This document shows positions 1 to 7,721 of a stretch of DNA of 51,390 bases, one piece after another (the stretch's first letter is position 1; every line of letters starts with the position of its first letter). The DNA is taken from assembly GCF_002237755.1 (NCBI RefSeq), contig NZ_MWSJ01000032.1, forward strand, positions 1 to 51,390, written 5' to 3'. The DNA comes from Lysinibacillus sp. KCTC 33748 (GTDB lineage: Bacteria > Bacillota > Bacilli > Bacillales_A > Planococcaceae). The translations under genes and the position numbers were made by a program. A model generated the notes under the pieces. It was not told where the DNA came from and searched no databases. It worked only from the letters and a program-made list of their open reading frames with translations.

Positions 1-187
1 AATAGATTATTCGGTATTAGCCCCGGTTTCCCGGAGTTATCCCAAACTATAAGGTAGGTTGCCCACGTGTTACTCACCCGTCCGCCGCTAACGTCAAAGG
101 AGCAAGCTCCTTCTCTGTTCGCTCGACTTGCATGTATTAGGCACGCCGCCAGCGTTCGTCCTGAGCCAGGATCAAACTCTCCATAAA
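1..187 (-). rRNA. rrs: 16S ribosomal RNA, 5' end (partial)
   Basis: Read on the minus strand, this contains the universal 16S 5' motif GAGTTTGATCCTGGCTCAG followed by the conserved first helices up to the region before V2. The mature 5' end is placed near 187 by aligning the eight bases before GAGTTTGATC with the known E. coli end. The V1 hairpin (GGAGCTTGCTCC) and its surroundings are of the Lysinibacillus type as I remember it. Only the first ~187 nt are inside the window; the rest lies beyond the left edge, so transcription runs out of the window. Confidence 0.97.
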
Positions 188-349
188 AGAAATTTGATTA
201 GCTCAAATTGTTTTGCTGGCATCATGTTTGATGTCCAAAATTTTGTTTCGTTCACTAACTCAAGGTTAGCTACTGAAAACTTTATTGATTACGTTTTGCT
301 TGTTCAGTTTTCAAGGTTCATGTTTCATTGTCGACTAGCGACAAAAATA
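188..349 (-). other. 16S rRNA leader (pre-rRNA 5' external spacer)
   Basis: AT-rich transcribed leader between the last rrn promoter and mature 16S. It includes a short palindrome (TTGTCG-N5-CGACAA, 329-345) just after the promoter, and a GAAAACTGAAC-like stretch near 310 typical of Bacillus rrn leaders. The small ORF that crosses it is an rRNA-leader artefact. Confidence 0.7.
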
Positions 350-379
350 ATTATATCAAAATATCAATATGTTTGTCAA
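350..379 (-). promoter_or_regulatory. rrn promoter P3 (closest to 16S)
   Basis: On the minus strand the -35 is TTGACA (379-374) and the -10 is TATAAT (355-350), with an 18-bp spacer. Both boxes match the sigma-A consensus exactly. It is the last of three promoters spaced about 75 bp apart and lies about 160 bp before the mature 16S end. Confidence 0.88.
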
Positions 380-424
380 CAACTATTTTGAAGTGTTTTT
401 TCACTGTCAATGTGACAGGACTTT

Positions 425-454
425 ATTCTATCAAAATATCAATATGTTTGTCAA
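425..454 (-). promoter_or_regulatory. rrn promoter P2
   Basis: The -35 is TTGACA (454-449) and the -10 is TAGAAT (430-425), with an 18-bp spacer nearly identical to that of P3. The whole ~75-bp block (425-498) is a near copy of 350-424, including a small CTGTC...GACAG palindrome that lies between neighbouring promoters. Confidence 0.85.
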
Positions 455-498
455 ACCTATTTTGAAATGTTTTTTACTGTCGAAGTGACAGGAATAAT

Positions 499-528
499 AA
501 TATATCACGATTACTTTTCACCTGTCAA
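499..528 (-). promoter_or_regulatory. rrn promoter P1 (farthest from 16S)
   Basis: The -35 is TTGACA (528-523) and the -10 is TATATT (504-499), with an 18-bp spacer. The spacer sequence differs from P2 and P3, but the position fits the same 74-75 bp step. The palindrome CTGTCACTTCGACAG follows about where transcription should start. Confidence 0.8.
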
Positions 529-738
529 CACGTTTAAACAATTTTTCAATACAGTAGATTTAACAACAGCTAAATCATACTATTAAATAGAATCAACCCT
601 TTCAATTAAAGGAACACATCATAAGGGTACTATAATTAGGTCTACATAAATAATTAACCTCTTAGAAGGAAGCGAATTTTTTAAGCATATTCGTTTCCAC
701 GCTCTGTGTATGTTGATTTATACAAGGTTCCTCCTTTG
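529..738. other. Intergenic region upstream of rrn
   Basis: About 210 bp of AT-rich sequence between the rrn promoters and the 3' end of the glutaredoxin-like gene. An imperfect stem around 670-697 (GAAGCGAAT against ATTCGTTTC on the plus strand) could end the neighbouring minus-strand transcript, but it has no clear T-tract. I see no gene here. Confidence 0.4.
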
Positions 739-975
739 TTATTCGCTACATAAATGCTCCATAAGTGTTGGGTAATCCAAATTGCCGTATTGTATTACTT
801 GCCCATCTTTTTCTACTACCGGAATCATGAGCATATACTTTTCATGTATGCTCTCATCTTCTTCAATATCGATAATTTCTAAATCGAAATCTATATCTTC
901 CTGTACAAGCTTTAATGTATGCAGTCCCTCTACACATAGCCCACAATTAGCTCGACTAAAAAATTTCACGTTCAA
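739..975 (-). CDS. Glutaredoxin-like small thiol redox protein
   Basis: A 78-residue protein with a glutaredoxin/thioredoxin-type fold signature: N-terminal beta strand, then CGLC (residues 11-14) as the CxxC redox pair at the start of helix 1, and a cis-proline-like IPVV stretch (about 51-54). The length is normal for the bacterial glutaredoxin-like (DUF836-type) family. It is expected to be a cytosolic thiol-disulfide exchange protein; substrate unknown. The start is TTG at 975-973, chosen because a strong ribosome site (AAGGGAGGTG) lies about 6 bases upstream. It is monocistronic, next to the rrn operon. Confidence 0.8.
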   Translation of the reverse strand: MNVKFFSRANCGLCVEGLHTLKLVQEDIDFDLEIIDIEEDESIHEKYMLMIPVVEKDGQVIQYGNLDYPTLMEHLCSE

Positions 976-1136
976 TTACAGCACCTCCCTTATGAGCTAT
1001 TATAAAACGAATCAGCTATCTATACACAATTTATCGAGAAATAGCACCCATTATTAAAATGGTTCTGACTTTTCCTATCCCTAAAATAACAAAATTATCG
1101 GATATATGGATTATTCTATTAGGGTTCTAACTATAA

Positions 1137-1172
1137 AAGACTGTGCAAGGTCATACTTCCTGCACAGTCTTC
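1137..1172 (-). terminator. Rho-independent terminator of the S9 peptidase gene
   Basis: A 10-bp perfect stem, AGACTGTGCA (1138-1147) with TGCACAGTCT (1161-1170), has a 13-base loop. On the minus strand it is followed by TTTTATAG. It lies about 15 bases after the peptidase stop codon. Confidence 0.8.
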
Positions 1173-1183
1173 TTTCATACATA

Positions 1184-3457
1184 TTATTTTTTCAGATGGC
1201 TATCTAAGAATTTCAGCATTGCATTGTAGAATTCGATTCTATTTTCTTCATTATGGAAACCATGGCCTTCATTATCCTTCACCATGTATTCTACATCGAC
1301 GCCTCTTGCACGTAACGCTTCAACAATTTGATCAGATTCAGCTTTGTTTACACGCGGATCATTTGCACCTTGAGCGACGAATAATGGTGTTTTAATTTTA
1401 TCCACGTGGAAGACAGGTGAAACTGCTGTTAATAGCTCTTTATCCTTCACTGGATGTCCTACTCGCTCATATAACATTTCACGCATTGTTTCCCAGTATG
1501 GAGGAATTGTATTTAATAGCGTAAAGATATTCGATACACCCACATAATCAACTGCCGCTGCATATAGATCTGGTGTGAAAGTGATACCTGCTAAAGTTGC
1601 ATAACCCCCAAAGGATGCACCGTAAATTCCGATTCGTTTTGGATCTGCAATACCTTGGTTGATTGCCCATTGTACACCATCCGTAATATCATCTTGAATT
1701 TTGAGACCCCACTGCTTATTACCAGCCTCAAGGAACTTTTTACCGTATCCAGTCGAAGAACGGAAATTCATTTGTAGTACTGCGTAACCGCGATTTGCTA
1801 GTAGTTGCACCTCAGGATTAAAGCCCCACATATCACGTCCCCATGGTCCACCATGTGGATTGACGATAAGTGGCAGATTTTTAGCCTCTTTGTTTTTTGG
1901 TAATGTTAAATAACCGTTAATTGTTAGACCGTCTCGACTTTTATATGAAATTGGATGCATTTCTGCAAGCTCTTCTTGTTTTAACCAAGGGCTTAATGTT
2001 CCCATTTCTGTCATTTTATCTATTGTTGAATCGTAATAATAATATTTTCCGTAAACAGTGTCACTAGAAACACTAACAATAAATTTTGTCATTTCTTTAT
2101 TGTAATCATTAATACTTAATTCACTTTCATGAACTCCTAATTTGTTTTGAATTTTACGGAATAGTTTTTCAAAGTCCTTGTCAAAGAATTGATAGTGTAC
2201 TTTATCCGTTATATATCCACCGTATAATAATTTATCTTTCTCAGGGCTATATAATACACCTATTACATCCACTTCTGAGTTGGACATAATTACTTCTTCA
2301 TTACCTTTCAAATCATATTTAACCACTTCTACTTTATCTCTTCCTTTATTAGAAGTTGCAAAAATATGTTTATTGTCTTTAGAGAAAGCAATTGGCATTA
2401 CTTCATCTCCTGCTTTCATTTCAATAAATGGCTTGAATTCGTCTTTCTCTGAGTCACGGTAAAGGATAGTTCCTTCTACACCATCTGAGGTAACTGCCAT
2501 ACGTACTTTTCCATCATGATCTGCTAACCAACTCGAAATATTACCTGGGTTTTTAGCAACTTGTGTAGTTTTTCCAGTCTTCACATTAAGCTTGTATACA
2601 TCAAAGACCTTTGCATCTTCTTTATTCATCGTAATAAGGATTTCGTCTTTAACGCCCTGTAAATCACTTAAGAACCTAACTGTTACATTTGGATAAGGAG
2701 TTAAATCTTTTTCCTTATTACCATTAAATTTTGTTGAATAAATGTGGAAGTTTTCATCGCCACCTTTATCCTTTAAATATAGTAAATTATTATCTTTCCA
2801 GAATGACCCGGCAATATCACGGTCCTTTGAGCTAGATACACGTACTGGCTCACTATCATCATTCATTTTCTTTACGTACACATTTGAACGATTTTTCCAC
2901 GCAGAGTTATAAGTAATGTAATTTCCGTCTGGTGAAAGTTGATAGCCAACGCTTCCAGGGTTTTTCATGAAATCTTCTACAGAAATTTCTTTCACGCCTT
3001 TATTACTGACAGCGTTTTTCACATTTTTAGCATTGTTTAAAATTTTGACCGCATCTTGTTTAGTAATCGTTTCACTATTCGAAAGACCGTTAAATAAACC
3101 AAGCTTATTTGCTTTTTCTTGATACTCGGCAAGTGTTGCTTCTTTTTCTTCTTTATTTAAAGCTCTTACTAAAACACGTGCCACTTCATCACGTTTAATA
3201 TTGACACTTAAATCTTTTAATTCTGCGCCTTTTACCCACGTATCAATGATTTGCTGACGCATTGTTTCAGATCCATGCTGGAACGTAAGAGCTGTTACCG
3301 TTAAATCTAAAAACTCCTTAGCTGATAGACGTTCCTCTCTTACTTCTACTTGACTACTAGTTTCATTGGCCGCGCGCACTTCCTGCATAGATACAGGAAT
3401 GACAGCAGATGTCGTTAAAATAACCGCTAATGATGCTGATAAAAATCTTTTATTCAA
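1184..3457 (-). CDS. Secreted S9-family prolyl oligopeptidase/acylaminoacyl-peptidase-like serine peptidase
   Basis: A 757-residue exported serine peptidase. Residues 1-29 form a signal peptide (basic MNKR, hydrophobic core, likely cleavage near VRAA). Residues ~40-145 resemble S-layer-homology-type segments (for example RDEVARVLVRAL and a second KQDAVKIL block), which could hold it in the cell wall. Residues ~165-490 look like the beta-propeller of S9 enzymes. Residues ~505-757 are the alpha/beta hydrolase domain with a complete catalytic triad: Ser615 in GASFGG, Asp700 in GANDPR and His732 in EGHGF, plus the NPHGGP oxyanion motif. The start is TTG (3457) with ribosome site GGAGGG about 7 bases before it. 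A strong terminator follows. A degraded 5' copy of the same gene lies just upstream (3738-3818). The natural substrate is not predictable. Confidence 0.9.
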   Translation of the reverse strand: MNKRFLSASLAVILTTSAVIPVSMQEVRAANETSSQVEVREERLSAKEFLDLTVTALTFQHGSETMRQQIIDTWVKGAELKDLSVNIKRDEVARVLVRALNKEEKEATLAEYQEKANKLGLFNGLSNSETITKQDAVKILNNAKNVKNAVSNKGVKEISVEDFMKNPGSVGYQLSPDGNYITYNSAWKNRSNVYVKKMNDDSEPVRVSSSKDRDIAGSFWKDNNLLYLKDKGGDENFHIYSTKFNGNKEKDLTPYPNVTVRFLSDLQGVKDEILITMNKEDAKVFDVYKLNVKTGKTTQVAKNPGNISSWLADHDGKVRMAVTSDGVEGTILYRDSEKDEFKPFIEMKAGDEVMPIAFSKDNKHIFATSNKGRDKVEVVKYDLKGNEEVIMSNSEVDVIGVLYSPEKDKLLYGGYITDKVHYQFFDKDFEKLFRKIQNKLGVHESELSINDYNKEMTKFIVSVSSDTVYGKYYYYDSTIDKMTEMGTLSPWLKQEELAEMHPISYKSRDGLTINGYLTLPKNKEAKNLPLIVNPHGGPWGRDMWGFNPEVQLLANRGYAVLQMNFRSSTGYGKKFLEAGNKQWGLKIQDDITDGVQWAINQGIADPKRIGIYGASFGGYATLAGITFTPDLYAAAVDYVGVSNIFTLLNTIPPYWETMREMLYERVGHPVKDKELLTAVSPVFHVDKIKTPLFVAQGANDPRVNKAESDQIVEALRARGVDVEYMVKDNEGHGFHNEENRIEFYNAMLKFLDSHLKK

Positions 3458-3500
3458 AACGATTCCCTCCTATTATCAGTTCGTGTCATACATTTTTTTG

Positions 3501-3698
3501 TCAATACAACAAATTTAAACCAACTTCTGTATGTTTGTCAATTTTCTGGTTCACTAGATTAAAAGGTATGAAATCAACTGAATACATGAGTAGATAAACA
3601 GTCTGTATGTATTCGTCATCAAAGGTGCAAACAACTGATGACTGAACGAACTCCCCATTACTTCTTGTAGCATAAAACTTTTCATAAGGCGTATTCAT
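3501..3698 (-). CDS. Small hypothetical protein, 65 residues, doubtful
   Basis: The ORF runs from an ATG at 3698 to a stop at 3501. Its composition is protein-like (MNTPYEKFYATRSNGEF...), with no signal peptide, membrane segment or motif I recognise. The ribosome site is weak (GAAAG about 10 bases upstream). It lies between the remnant of a duplicated S9 peptidase gene and the intact gene, so it may itself be debris of the duplication or a real small gene. Confidence 0.3.
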   Translation of the reverse strand: MNTPYEKFYATRSNGEFVQSSVVCTFDDEYIQTVYLLMYSVDFIPFNLVNQKIDKHTEVGLNLLY

Positions 3699-3719
3699 GA
3701 GTTTTTACTTTCAATAATA

Positions 3720-3818
3720 AAAGGACTGTGCAATAAACTTCCTTCATAGTTACAGGATTAACAGCTGATGTTGTTAAACTAACTGCTAATGATGCTGATA
3801 AAAGTCTTTTATTCAAAG
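3720..3818 (-). pseudogene. 5' remnant of a second S9 peptidase gene
   Basis: Positions 3738-3818 match the first 81 bases of the intact S9 peptidase gene (3377-3457) at 72 of 81 positions by eye. Translated from TTG it reads as a second signal peptide: NKRLLSASLAV then SLTTSAVNPV, against NKRFLSASLAV and ILTTSAVIPV in the intact protein. After residue ~26 the homology stops, and the next bases (3722-3731) copy the left arm of the peptidase terminator (GACTGTGCA). So nearly the entire coding part of a tandem copy has been deleted, leaving a translation start and part of the terminator. Confidence 0.85.
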
Positions 3819-3868
3819 TGGTTACTCCATATCAATACACGTTAGATTGTTAGAACTTTTAAACCAGT

Positions 3869-3901
3869 AAAAAAGTGAACTCATTTGTAGTTCACTTTTT
3901 T
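3869..3901. terminator. Bidirectional terminator after the lemA/TPM operon
   Basis: An 11-bp perfect stem, AAAAGTGAACT (3871-3881) with AGTTCACTTTT (3889-3899), has T-tracts on both strands. It ends the minus-strand lemA-TPM transcript. Confidence 0.85.
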
Positions 3902-3952
3902 GAATATAATAATCAATCGCCTCAGCATAATTCGTCTAGATTCAGAAAGAAG

Positions 3953-4705
3953 TTAAAATTTCCGACTTGCTCCACCACCAGCAGATGAGCCTCCTCCGAA
4001 TCCACCAAAGCCACTTCCTCCAGAGCGGCCACTGCCAAAGCCGCCACCAAAACCACCTGGATAACCGCCACGTCGACCTGAACGAGGCCCTCCCCCTCTA
4101 CCTTTTGATACAACAATTACTATGATAACGATTAAAATAATTATCCACGTTGGCATTCCTTCACTGTCTGCTGTATTTTCAGGCACCTCTCCATCCCAAT
4201 CGTACTCTTGCGCGACATTTTGAAATACTTCCGCATACGTTGCTTTAAATGCCTTATCCATATTTTCAGCACCTACATTTGGATAAAACGCATCATCTAA
4301 AATGCGCCCCAGTTTGCCATCAGGTAATGCCCCTTCAAGGCCTTGACCTACTGCAATAACAACATCATTATTGCCTTTTCCCTGCCCAAACGTTGCTAAG
4401 ATTAACACACCATTATTTTTTTGGGCATCACCAATACCCCAAGAGCGAATCATTTTTGTTGCATACATTTTTGGCTCTTGGCCATTAATATTATCTACTG
4501 TTACGACCATAATTTCAGCACTTGTACCTTTATCTAGCTGCTCTGAGTAACGATTGAGTTCTTCCTCTACAGAGGCAGATAAAACATTAGCAAAATCATG
4601 AATATACGTATTTTTCATCGGTGTTGGCATTGTGGCATCTGCTGTTCTAATAGATAAAATAAATAGGAAGCCAACAATAGCAAGTTGGGTCATCAACCGT
4701 TTCAT
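3953..4705 (-). CDS. TPM-domain membrane-anchored protein (YgcG-like)
   Basis: 250 residues: an N-terminal hydrophobic signal or anchor (residues ~6-24), a TPM domain (residues ~30-165, with the typical YIHDFANVLS start and the VVIAVGQGLEGALPD loop), one transmembrane segment (~185-202, IIILIVIIVIVV) and a Gly/Ser/Arg-rich tail. TPM proteins are widely found next to LemA proteins, as here, and are thought to act at the membrane, perhaps in photosystem-, chaperone- or phosphatase-like roles in other organisms; the function in Firmicutes is not established. The start ATG overlaps the lemA stop by one base (TAATG), so the two are translationally coupled. Confidence 0.85.
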   Translation of the reverse strand: MKRLMTQLAIVGFLFILSIRTADATMPTPMKNTYIHDFANVLSASVEEELNRYSEQLDKGTSAEIMVVTVDNINGQEPKMYATKMIRSWGIGDAQKNNGVLILATFGQGKGNNDVVIAVGQGLEGALPDGKLGRILDDAFYPNVGAENMDKAFKATYAEVFQNVAQEYDWDGEVPENTADSEGMPTWIIILIVIIVIVVSKGRGGGPRSGRRGGYPGGFGGGFGSGRSGGSGFGGFGGGSSAGGGASRKF

Positions 4706-5286
4706 TATTGTTTACCTGAACCGCTAAAATCTATAGATGGTGCCTTTTCAGCACCGGCAGCAGCTTTAAAATATTCCTTCTGTTCAAAGCCAAACATCCC
4801 CGCAATTAAATTACCTGGGAAACGTTTGACTGTTTTATTAAAAGCCTGCACTTCATTGTTATAATCTTCTCGGGCAACAGCTAAACGGTTTTCTGTCCCC
4901 GCTAATTCATCCATTAATTGACGGAAGTTTGCATCTGCCTTTAAATTCGGATAATTTTCTACAACTACTAGCAATCGACTAAGTGCTCCATTCAATGCAT
5001 CATTGGCAACCGCTTGCTCCTTTGGACTTTGAGCACTTCCCATTTGTGCACGTGCGTCTGTAATGCTAGCGATAACTTCTTTTTCATGGTTGGCATATCC
5101 TTTTACAGATTCTACTAAGTTCGGAATCAAATCGTAGCGACGTTGTAGCTGATTTTCAACCTGAGCCCATTTCGAATCTACGCCCTCCTCAGCCGTTACA
5201 AGGCTATTGTATTTTGGTATAAATAGTAAGGACAATACAACTAAAATAATAACGATAATTCCGATAGGTCCAAATATTTTTTTCAA
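4705..5286 (-). CDS. lemA: LemA family membrane protein
   Basis: About 193 residues. One N-terminal transmembrane helix (IIVIILVVLSLLF) is followed by the coiled LemA domain with its hallmark stretch VDSKWAQVENQLQRR (after ~30 residues) and RYDLIPNLVESVKGYA. The topology is N-out with a cytoplasmic-type helical bundle in known structures; biochemical function is unclear. I place the start at the TTG at 5286 because AAGGTGG sits 8 bases before it; the in-frame GTG at 5298 overlaps that ribosome site and is less likely. It is first gene of a two-gene operon with the TPM protein. Confidence 0.88.
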   Translation of the reverse strand: MKKIFGPIGIIVIILVVLSLLFIPKYNSLVTAEEGVDSKWAQVENQLQRRYDLIPNLVESVKGYANHEKEVIASITDARAQMGSAQSPKEQAVANDALNGALSRLLVVVENYPNLKADANFRQLMDELAGTENRLAVAREDYNNEVQAFNKTVKRFPGNLIAGMFGFEQKEYFKAAAGAEKAPSIDFSGSGKQ

Positions 5287-5498
5287 CTTTAAAACCACCT
5301 TCGCTTTCTTTTAGCTATCACTCAAAATCAGAAATACTATTTATTTTGACGATGAGCCATTCTTTTCATTACCACTAATATGCAACAAAAAAACATCACT
5401 ATTCTACTTATATGCAAACGCATCAATACCGTATGAAATTTGTCTAACGTGCCATACTTAATATGTAACAAAACTATGATATATAGGAGGCGCTTTTT

Positions 5499-6113
5499 TT
5501 GACACAATCGTTTCAAAATGAATCATCAAACCAAACATCATTCAACCAACAACAAAGCCTAAATCATGGTGGACATGAACTAATGGACATGCATGAAACA
5601 ATTGGCGAAATTATTGCTGGAATGAATCAATCGATCTTTTTACGTCAACATGTTAAGGATCCTGAGTTACTTAGCATTTTGGATCGCCAATATAATTTCA
5701 CATTAGGTATGTATAACACAATTGTGGAATCATTTAATACAGGGCATGATCCTTCCGTACCTACAGGACGCTATCAAATGGAGACAGGCAATGATTTCAA
5801 ATATGGATTAAATCCTGGCCAACCTAAAAAGCCTATGCAAAATGCAAGCGAGCTCAACGACGAAGCAATTTCTGGCTTCCTATTAGGTGCTCAAAAAGGA
5901 GCAGCAAAATGTATGACTGCTGCAGCAACTGAAACTACAAACCCTGTAGTTCGACGTGTTGTTGCTGATAGTATTCCCAACTGCATTGAAATGGCATACG
6001 AATTATCTATTTACCAAAATATGCACGGCTACTATCAAGTACCACAATATTCTCAACAAGATATGAACACGATGCTTAATTCGTTCGGCACTACAACAAA
6101 TCCCCTACATTAA
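5499..6113 (+). CDS. CotF-like spore coat protein
   Basis: 204 residues; a coat F-type helical, ferritin-like domain covers residues ~30-185 (MDMHETIGEI start, LLGAQKGAAK in the second half), flanked by Gln/Asn/Ser-rich ends. Such proteins are made in the mother cell and built into the spore coat. Translation starts at TTG (5499), set by GGAGG at 5486-5490. A CATACTTAAT stretch about 45 bases upstream resembles the -10 of the mother-cell sigma factors, but I cannot see a matching -35 with confidence. A strong terminator follows directly. It stands alone, divergent from lemA. Confidence 0.85.
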   Translation: MTQSFQNESSNQTSFNQQQSLNHGGHELMDMHETIGEIIAGMNQSIFLRQHVKDPELLSILDRQYNFTLGMYNTIVESFNTGHDPSVPTGRYQMETGNDFKYGLNPGQPKKPMQNASELNDEAISGFLLGAQKGAAKCMTAAATETTNPVVRRVVADSIPNCIEMAYELSIYQNMHGYYQVPQYSQQDMNTMLNSFGTTTNPLH

Positions 6114-6119
6114 AAAAAA

Positions 6120-6170
6120 AACAAGAGCAGTCCCATAGGTGATGCATCATCACAGGGGCTGCTCTTATTT
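6120..6170 (+). terminator. Terminator of the CotF-like gene
   Basis: Stem AAGAGCAG (6123-6130) with CTGCTCTT (6159-6166), extended inside by CCC/GGG pairing, is followed by TATTT. It starts a few bases after the stop codon. Confidence 0.75.
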
Positions 6171-6291
6171 AATGAACTATAAATTTTCCTCGCTCGTTTT
6201 GCGGATTACAAAAAGCTTCTCTCTTCGACAAATAGCCAACACAATCTCTAACTCCACAGTCAAAACCCATTGCATATGTTACTTTTTTTGC

Positions 6292-6328
6292 AAAAAAAAG
6301 AATCCCCTCAGATAGGATTCTTTTTTTT
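6292..6328. terminator. Strong bidirectional terminator, probably for tRNA-Arg
   Basis: A 14-bp perfect stem, AAAAAAAAGAATCC (6292-6305) with GGATTCTTTTTTTT (6315-6328). The only gene that can reach it on the minus strand is the tRNA-Arg at 6541-6615, so the tRNA precursor would carry a ~210-nt 3' trailer. The 93-residue minus-strand ORF across this hairpin (6169-6450) is not convincing as a gene. Confidence 0.7.
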
Positions 6329-6419
6329 CGACTAGTATAACTAGTCTTCACGTACAGTATGTTCACTAAAAAATAATTTGGAGTTGTTGCTCTTTTGAAG
6401 GTTTGAAAGGAACAGATAC

Positions 6420-6448
6420 GGGAATAATGCCTATTAGGTAATATTCCC
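6420..6448. repeat. Palindromic hairpin in the tRNA trailer
   Basis: GGGAATA...CCT-ATT-AGG...TATTCCC: 13-base arms with one mismatch and one wobble, 3-base loop. No T-tract follows, so it is not an ordinary terminator. It could be a processing or stabilising structure, or an inverted-repeat relic. Confidence 0.5.
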
Positions 6449-6540
6449 ATTAATTTCCCTCTCTTTCTCCACTAAGCAGGCTGCTAAACTACTTATTAGG
6501 AGAATTCGAGTTATAAAAATATATCAAATAATCAGTAAAA

Positions 6541-6615
6541 TGGCGCCCTCGGAGGGAATCGAACCCCCAGTGCAAGAACCGGAATCTTACGTGTTATCCA
6601 TTACACCACGAGGGC
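6541..6615 (-). tRNA. tRNA-Arg (anticodon CCG)
   Basis: On the minus strand a full cloverleaf can be drawn: acceptor GCCCTCG with CGAGGGC, D-arm GTGT...ACAC, anticodon stem TAAGA/TCTTG around loop TTCCGGT (anticodon CCG, codon CGG), T-arm with GGTTCGATTCC, discriminator G and an encoded CCA end. 75 nt including CCA. It stands alone rather than in an rRNA-linked cluster. Confidence 0.95.
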
Positions 6616-6968
6616 AATTGAACAAAAAAAAAGTACCCACTAGGCTTTACGAAAAGCATGATGTAGATAATCCTCATTTGAAGCATACCTGACAAAATAG
6701 TGTACTGTACTTTAACTTATGATCTTATTCATTATACAAACGTATTGCTCAAAATTCAACTATAGAATGTAAAACATTTAAACTTTTTTTATCTTCATTC
6801 AGTAAGTTCAAAATACCTAGTAAATAAAACGCAGCTACAGTGTATGTCACGCATTAGAAAGGAAGTTAATGTACGGGCTTCAGGCGCATTGTTTATCTAC
6901 GTAAAAGCGAAGCGCCTGCTTCAATTAACACAAGGCGAAATTATTTTAATTTATTTCACTTTAACAGG
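6616..6968. other. Intergenic region between tRNA-Arg and clpP
   Basis: No gene seen. It holds a CAGGCGC...GCGCCTG inverted repeat with a ~26-base loop (about 6881-6919) and a 16-base word, TTATCTTCATTCAGTA (6789-6804), that recurs in the hairpin before trxB. A promoter for the tRNA must lie near 6630-6700 on the minus strand, but I cannot single one out. Confidence 0.4.
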
Positions 6969-6975
6969 GTTAATA

Positions 6976-7006
6976 TTTGACCTTCCCTGACTATAATGTG
7001 TATGAT
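6976..7006 (+). promoter_or_regulatory. clpP promoter with CtsR-type operator
   Basis: The -35 TTGACC (6977-6982) and -10 TATGAT (7001-7006) have an 18-bp spacer; a TATAAT at 6992-6997 lies inside the spacer. On the minus strand, 6992-6976 reads AGTCAGGGAAGGTCAAA, close to the known CtsR heptad consensus (RGTCAAA-NAN-RGTCAAA) with one perfect heptad. The operator covers the -35, so CtsR repression of clpP at normal temperature is the likely control, as in B. subtilis. Confidence 0.7.
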
Positions 7007-7078
7007 AAGGTTACAGCTGAATGCGATGGAAGTTTTCAGCAAAAGTATTCGAATTTAGTTTTCTAAGGAGGATTTAAC

Positions 7079-7669
7079 ATGAATTTAATTCCTACAGTTA
7101 TTGAACAAACAAGTCGTGGTGAACGTGCGTACGACATCTATTCACGACTACTAAAAGACCGTATTATCCTATTAGGGAGTGCAATTGACGACAACGTTGC
7201 TAACTCAATTGTTGCTCAACTTCTATTCCTACAAGCAGAAGATCCAGATAAAGATATCTTTCTTTATATTAACTCACCAGGTGGATCAATCACTGCCGGT
7301 ATGGCAATTTATGACACAATGCAAATTATCAAGCCACAAGTACAAACAATTTGTATTGGTATGGCAGCATCTATGGGTGCTTTCCTACTTGCAGCTGGTG
7401 AACCAGGTAAACGTTTCGCATTACCGAATGCTGAAGTAATGATTCACCAACCACTTGGCGGTGCACAAGGTCAGGCAACTGAAATCGAAATCGCTGCAAA
7501 ACGTATTTTATTCTTACGTGAAAAATTAAACGGTATTTTATCAGAACGCACAGGTCAACCACTTGAAGTCATTGCAAGAGATACAGACCGCGATAACTTC
7601 ATGACTGCTGAGCGCGCAAAAGAGTACGGCTTAATCGACCAAATTATGGATCGCAACGACCGTAAATAA
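7079..7669 (+). CDS. clpP: ATP-dependent Clp protease proteolytic subunit ClpP
   Basis: 196 residues, the normal ClpP length. The Ser-His-Asp triad is complete and in the B. subtilis positions: Ser98 (AASMGA), His123 (IHQPLGG) and Asp172 (TDRDNF). N-terminal [20 protein letters not shown] is the axial-loop region typical of Firmicutes. It forms a 14-mer cytosolic chamber that degrades proteins unfolded by ClpC, ClpX or ClpE. ATG start with AGGAGG about 8 bases before it. It is monocistronic, with a CtsR-like operator upstream and a terminator right after. Confidence 0.99.
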   Translation: MNLIPTVIEQTSRGERAYDIYSRLLKDRIILLGSAIDDNVANSIVAQLLFLQAEDPDKDIFLYINSPGGSITAGMAIYDTMQIIKPQVQTICIGMAASMGAFLLAAGEPGKRFALPNAEVMIHQPLGGAQGQATEIEIAAKRILFLREKLNGILSERTGQPLEVIARDTDRDNFMTAERAKEYGLIDQIMDRNDRK

Positions 7670-7679
7670 AAAAACGAAT

Positions 7680-7714
7680 GGCATCTCAGGTTTATTCCTG
7701 AGATGTCTTTTTTT
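7680..7714 (+). terminator. clpP terminator
   Basis: Stem GCATCTCAGG (7681-7690) with CCTGAGATGT (7697-7706), 6-base loop, followed by CTTTTTTTGT. The 21-bp repeat array begins immediately after it. Confidence 0.9.
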
Positions 7715-7721
7715 GTTTGCT

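Noticed and set aside
128..391. 87-codon plus-strand ORF at the left edge
   Set aside because: Antisense to the 16S rRNA 5' end, its leader and promoter P3.
6169..6450. 93-codon minus-strand ORF after tRNA-Arg
   Set aside because: It contains a strong terminator hairpin and a palindrome, has no convincing ribosome site, and shows no known motif.
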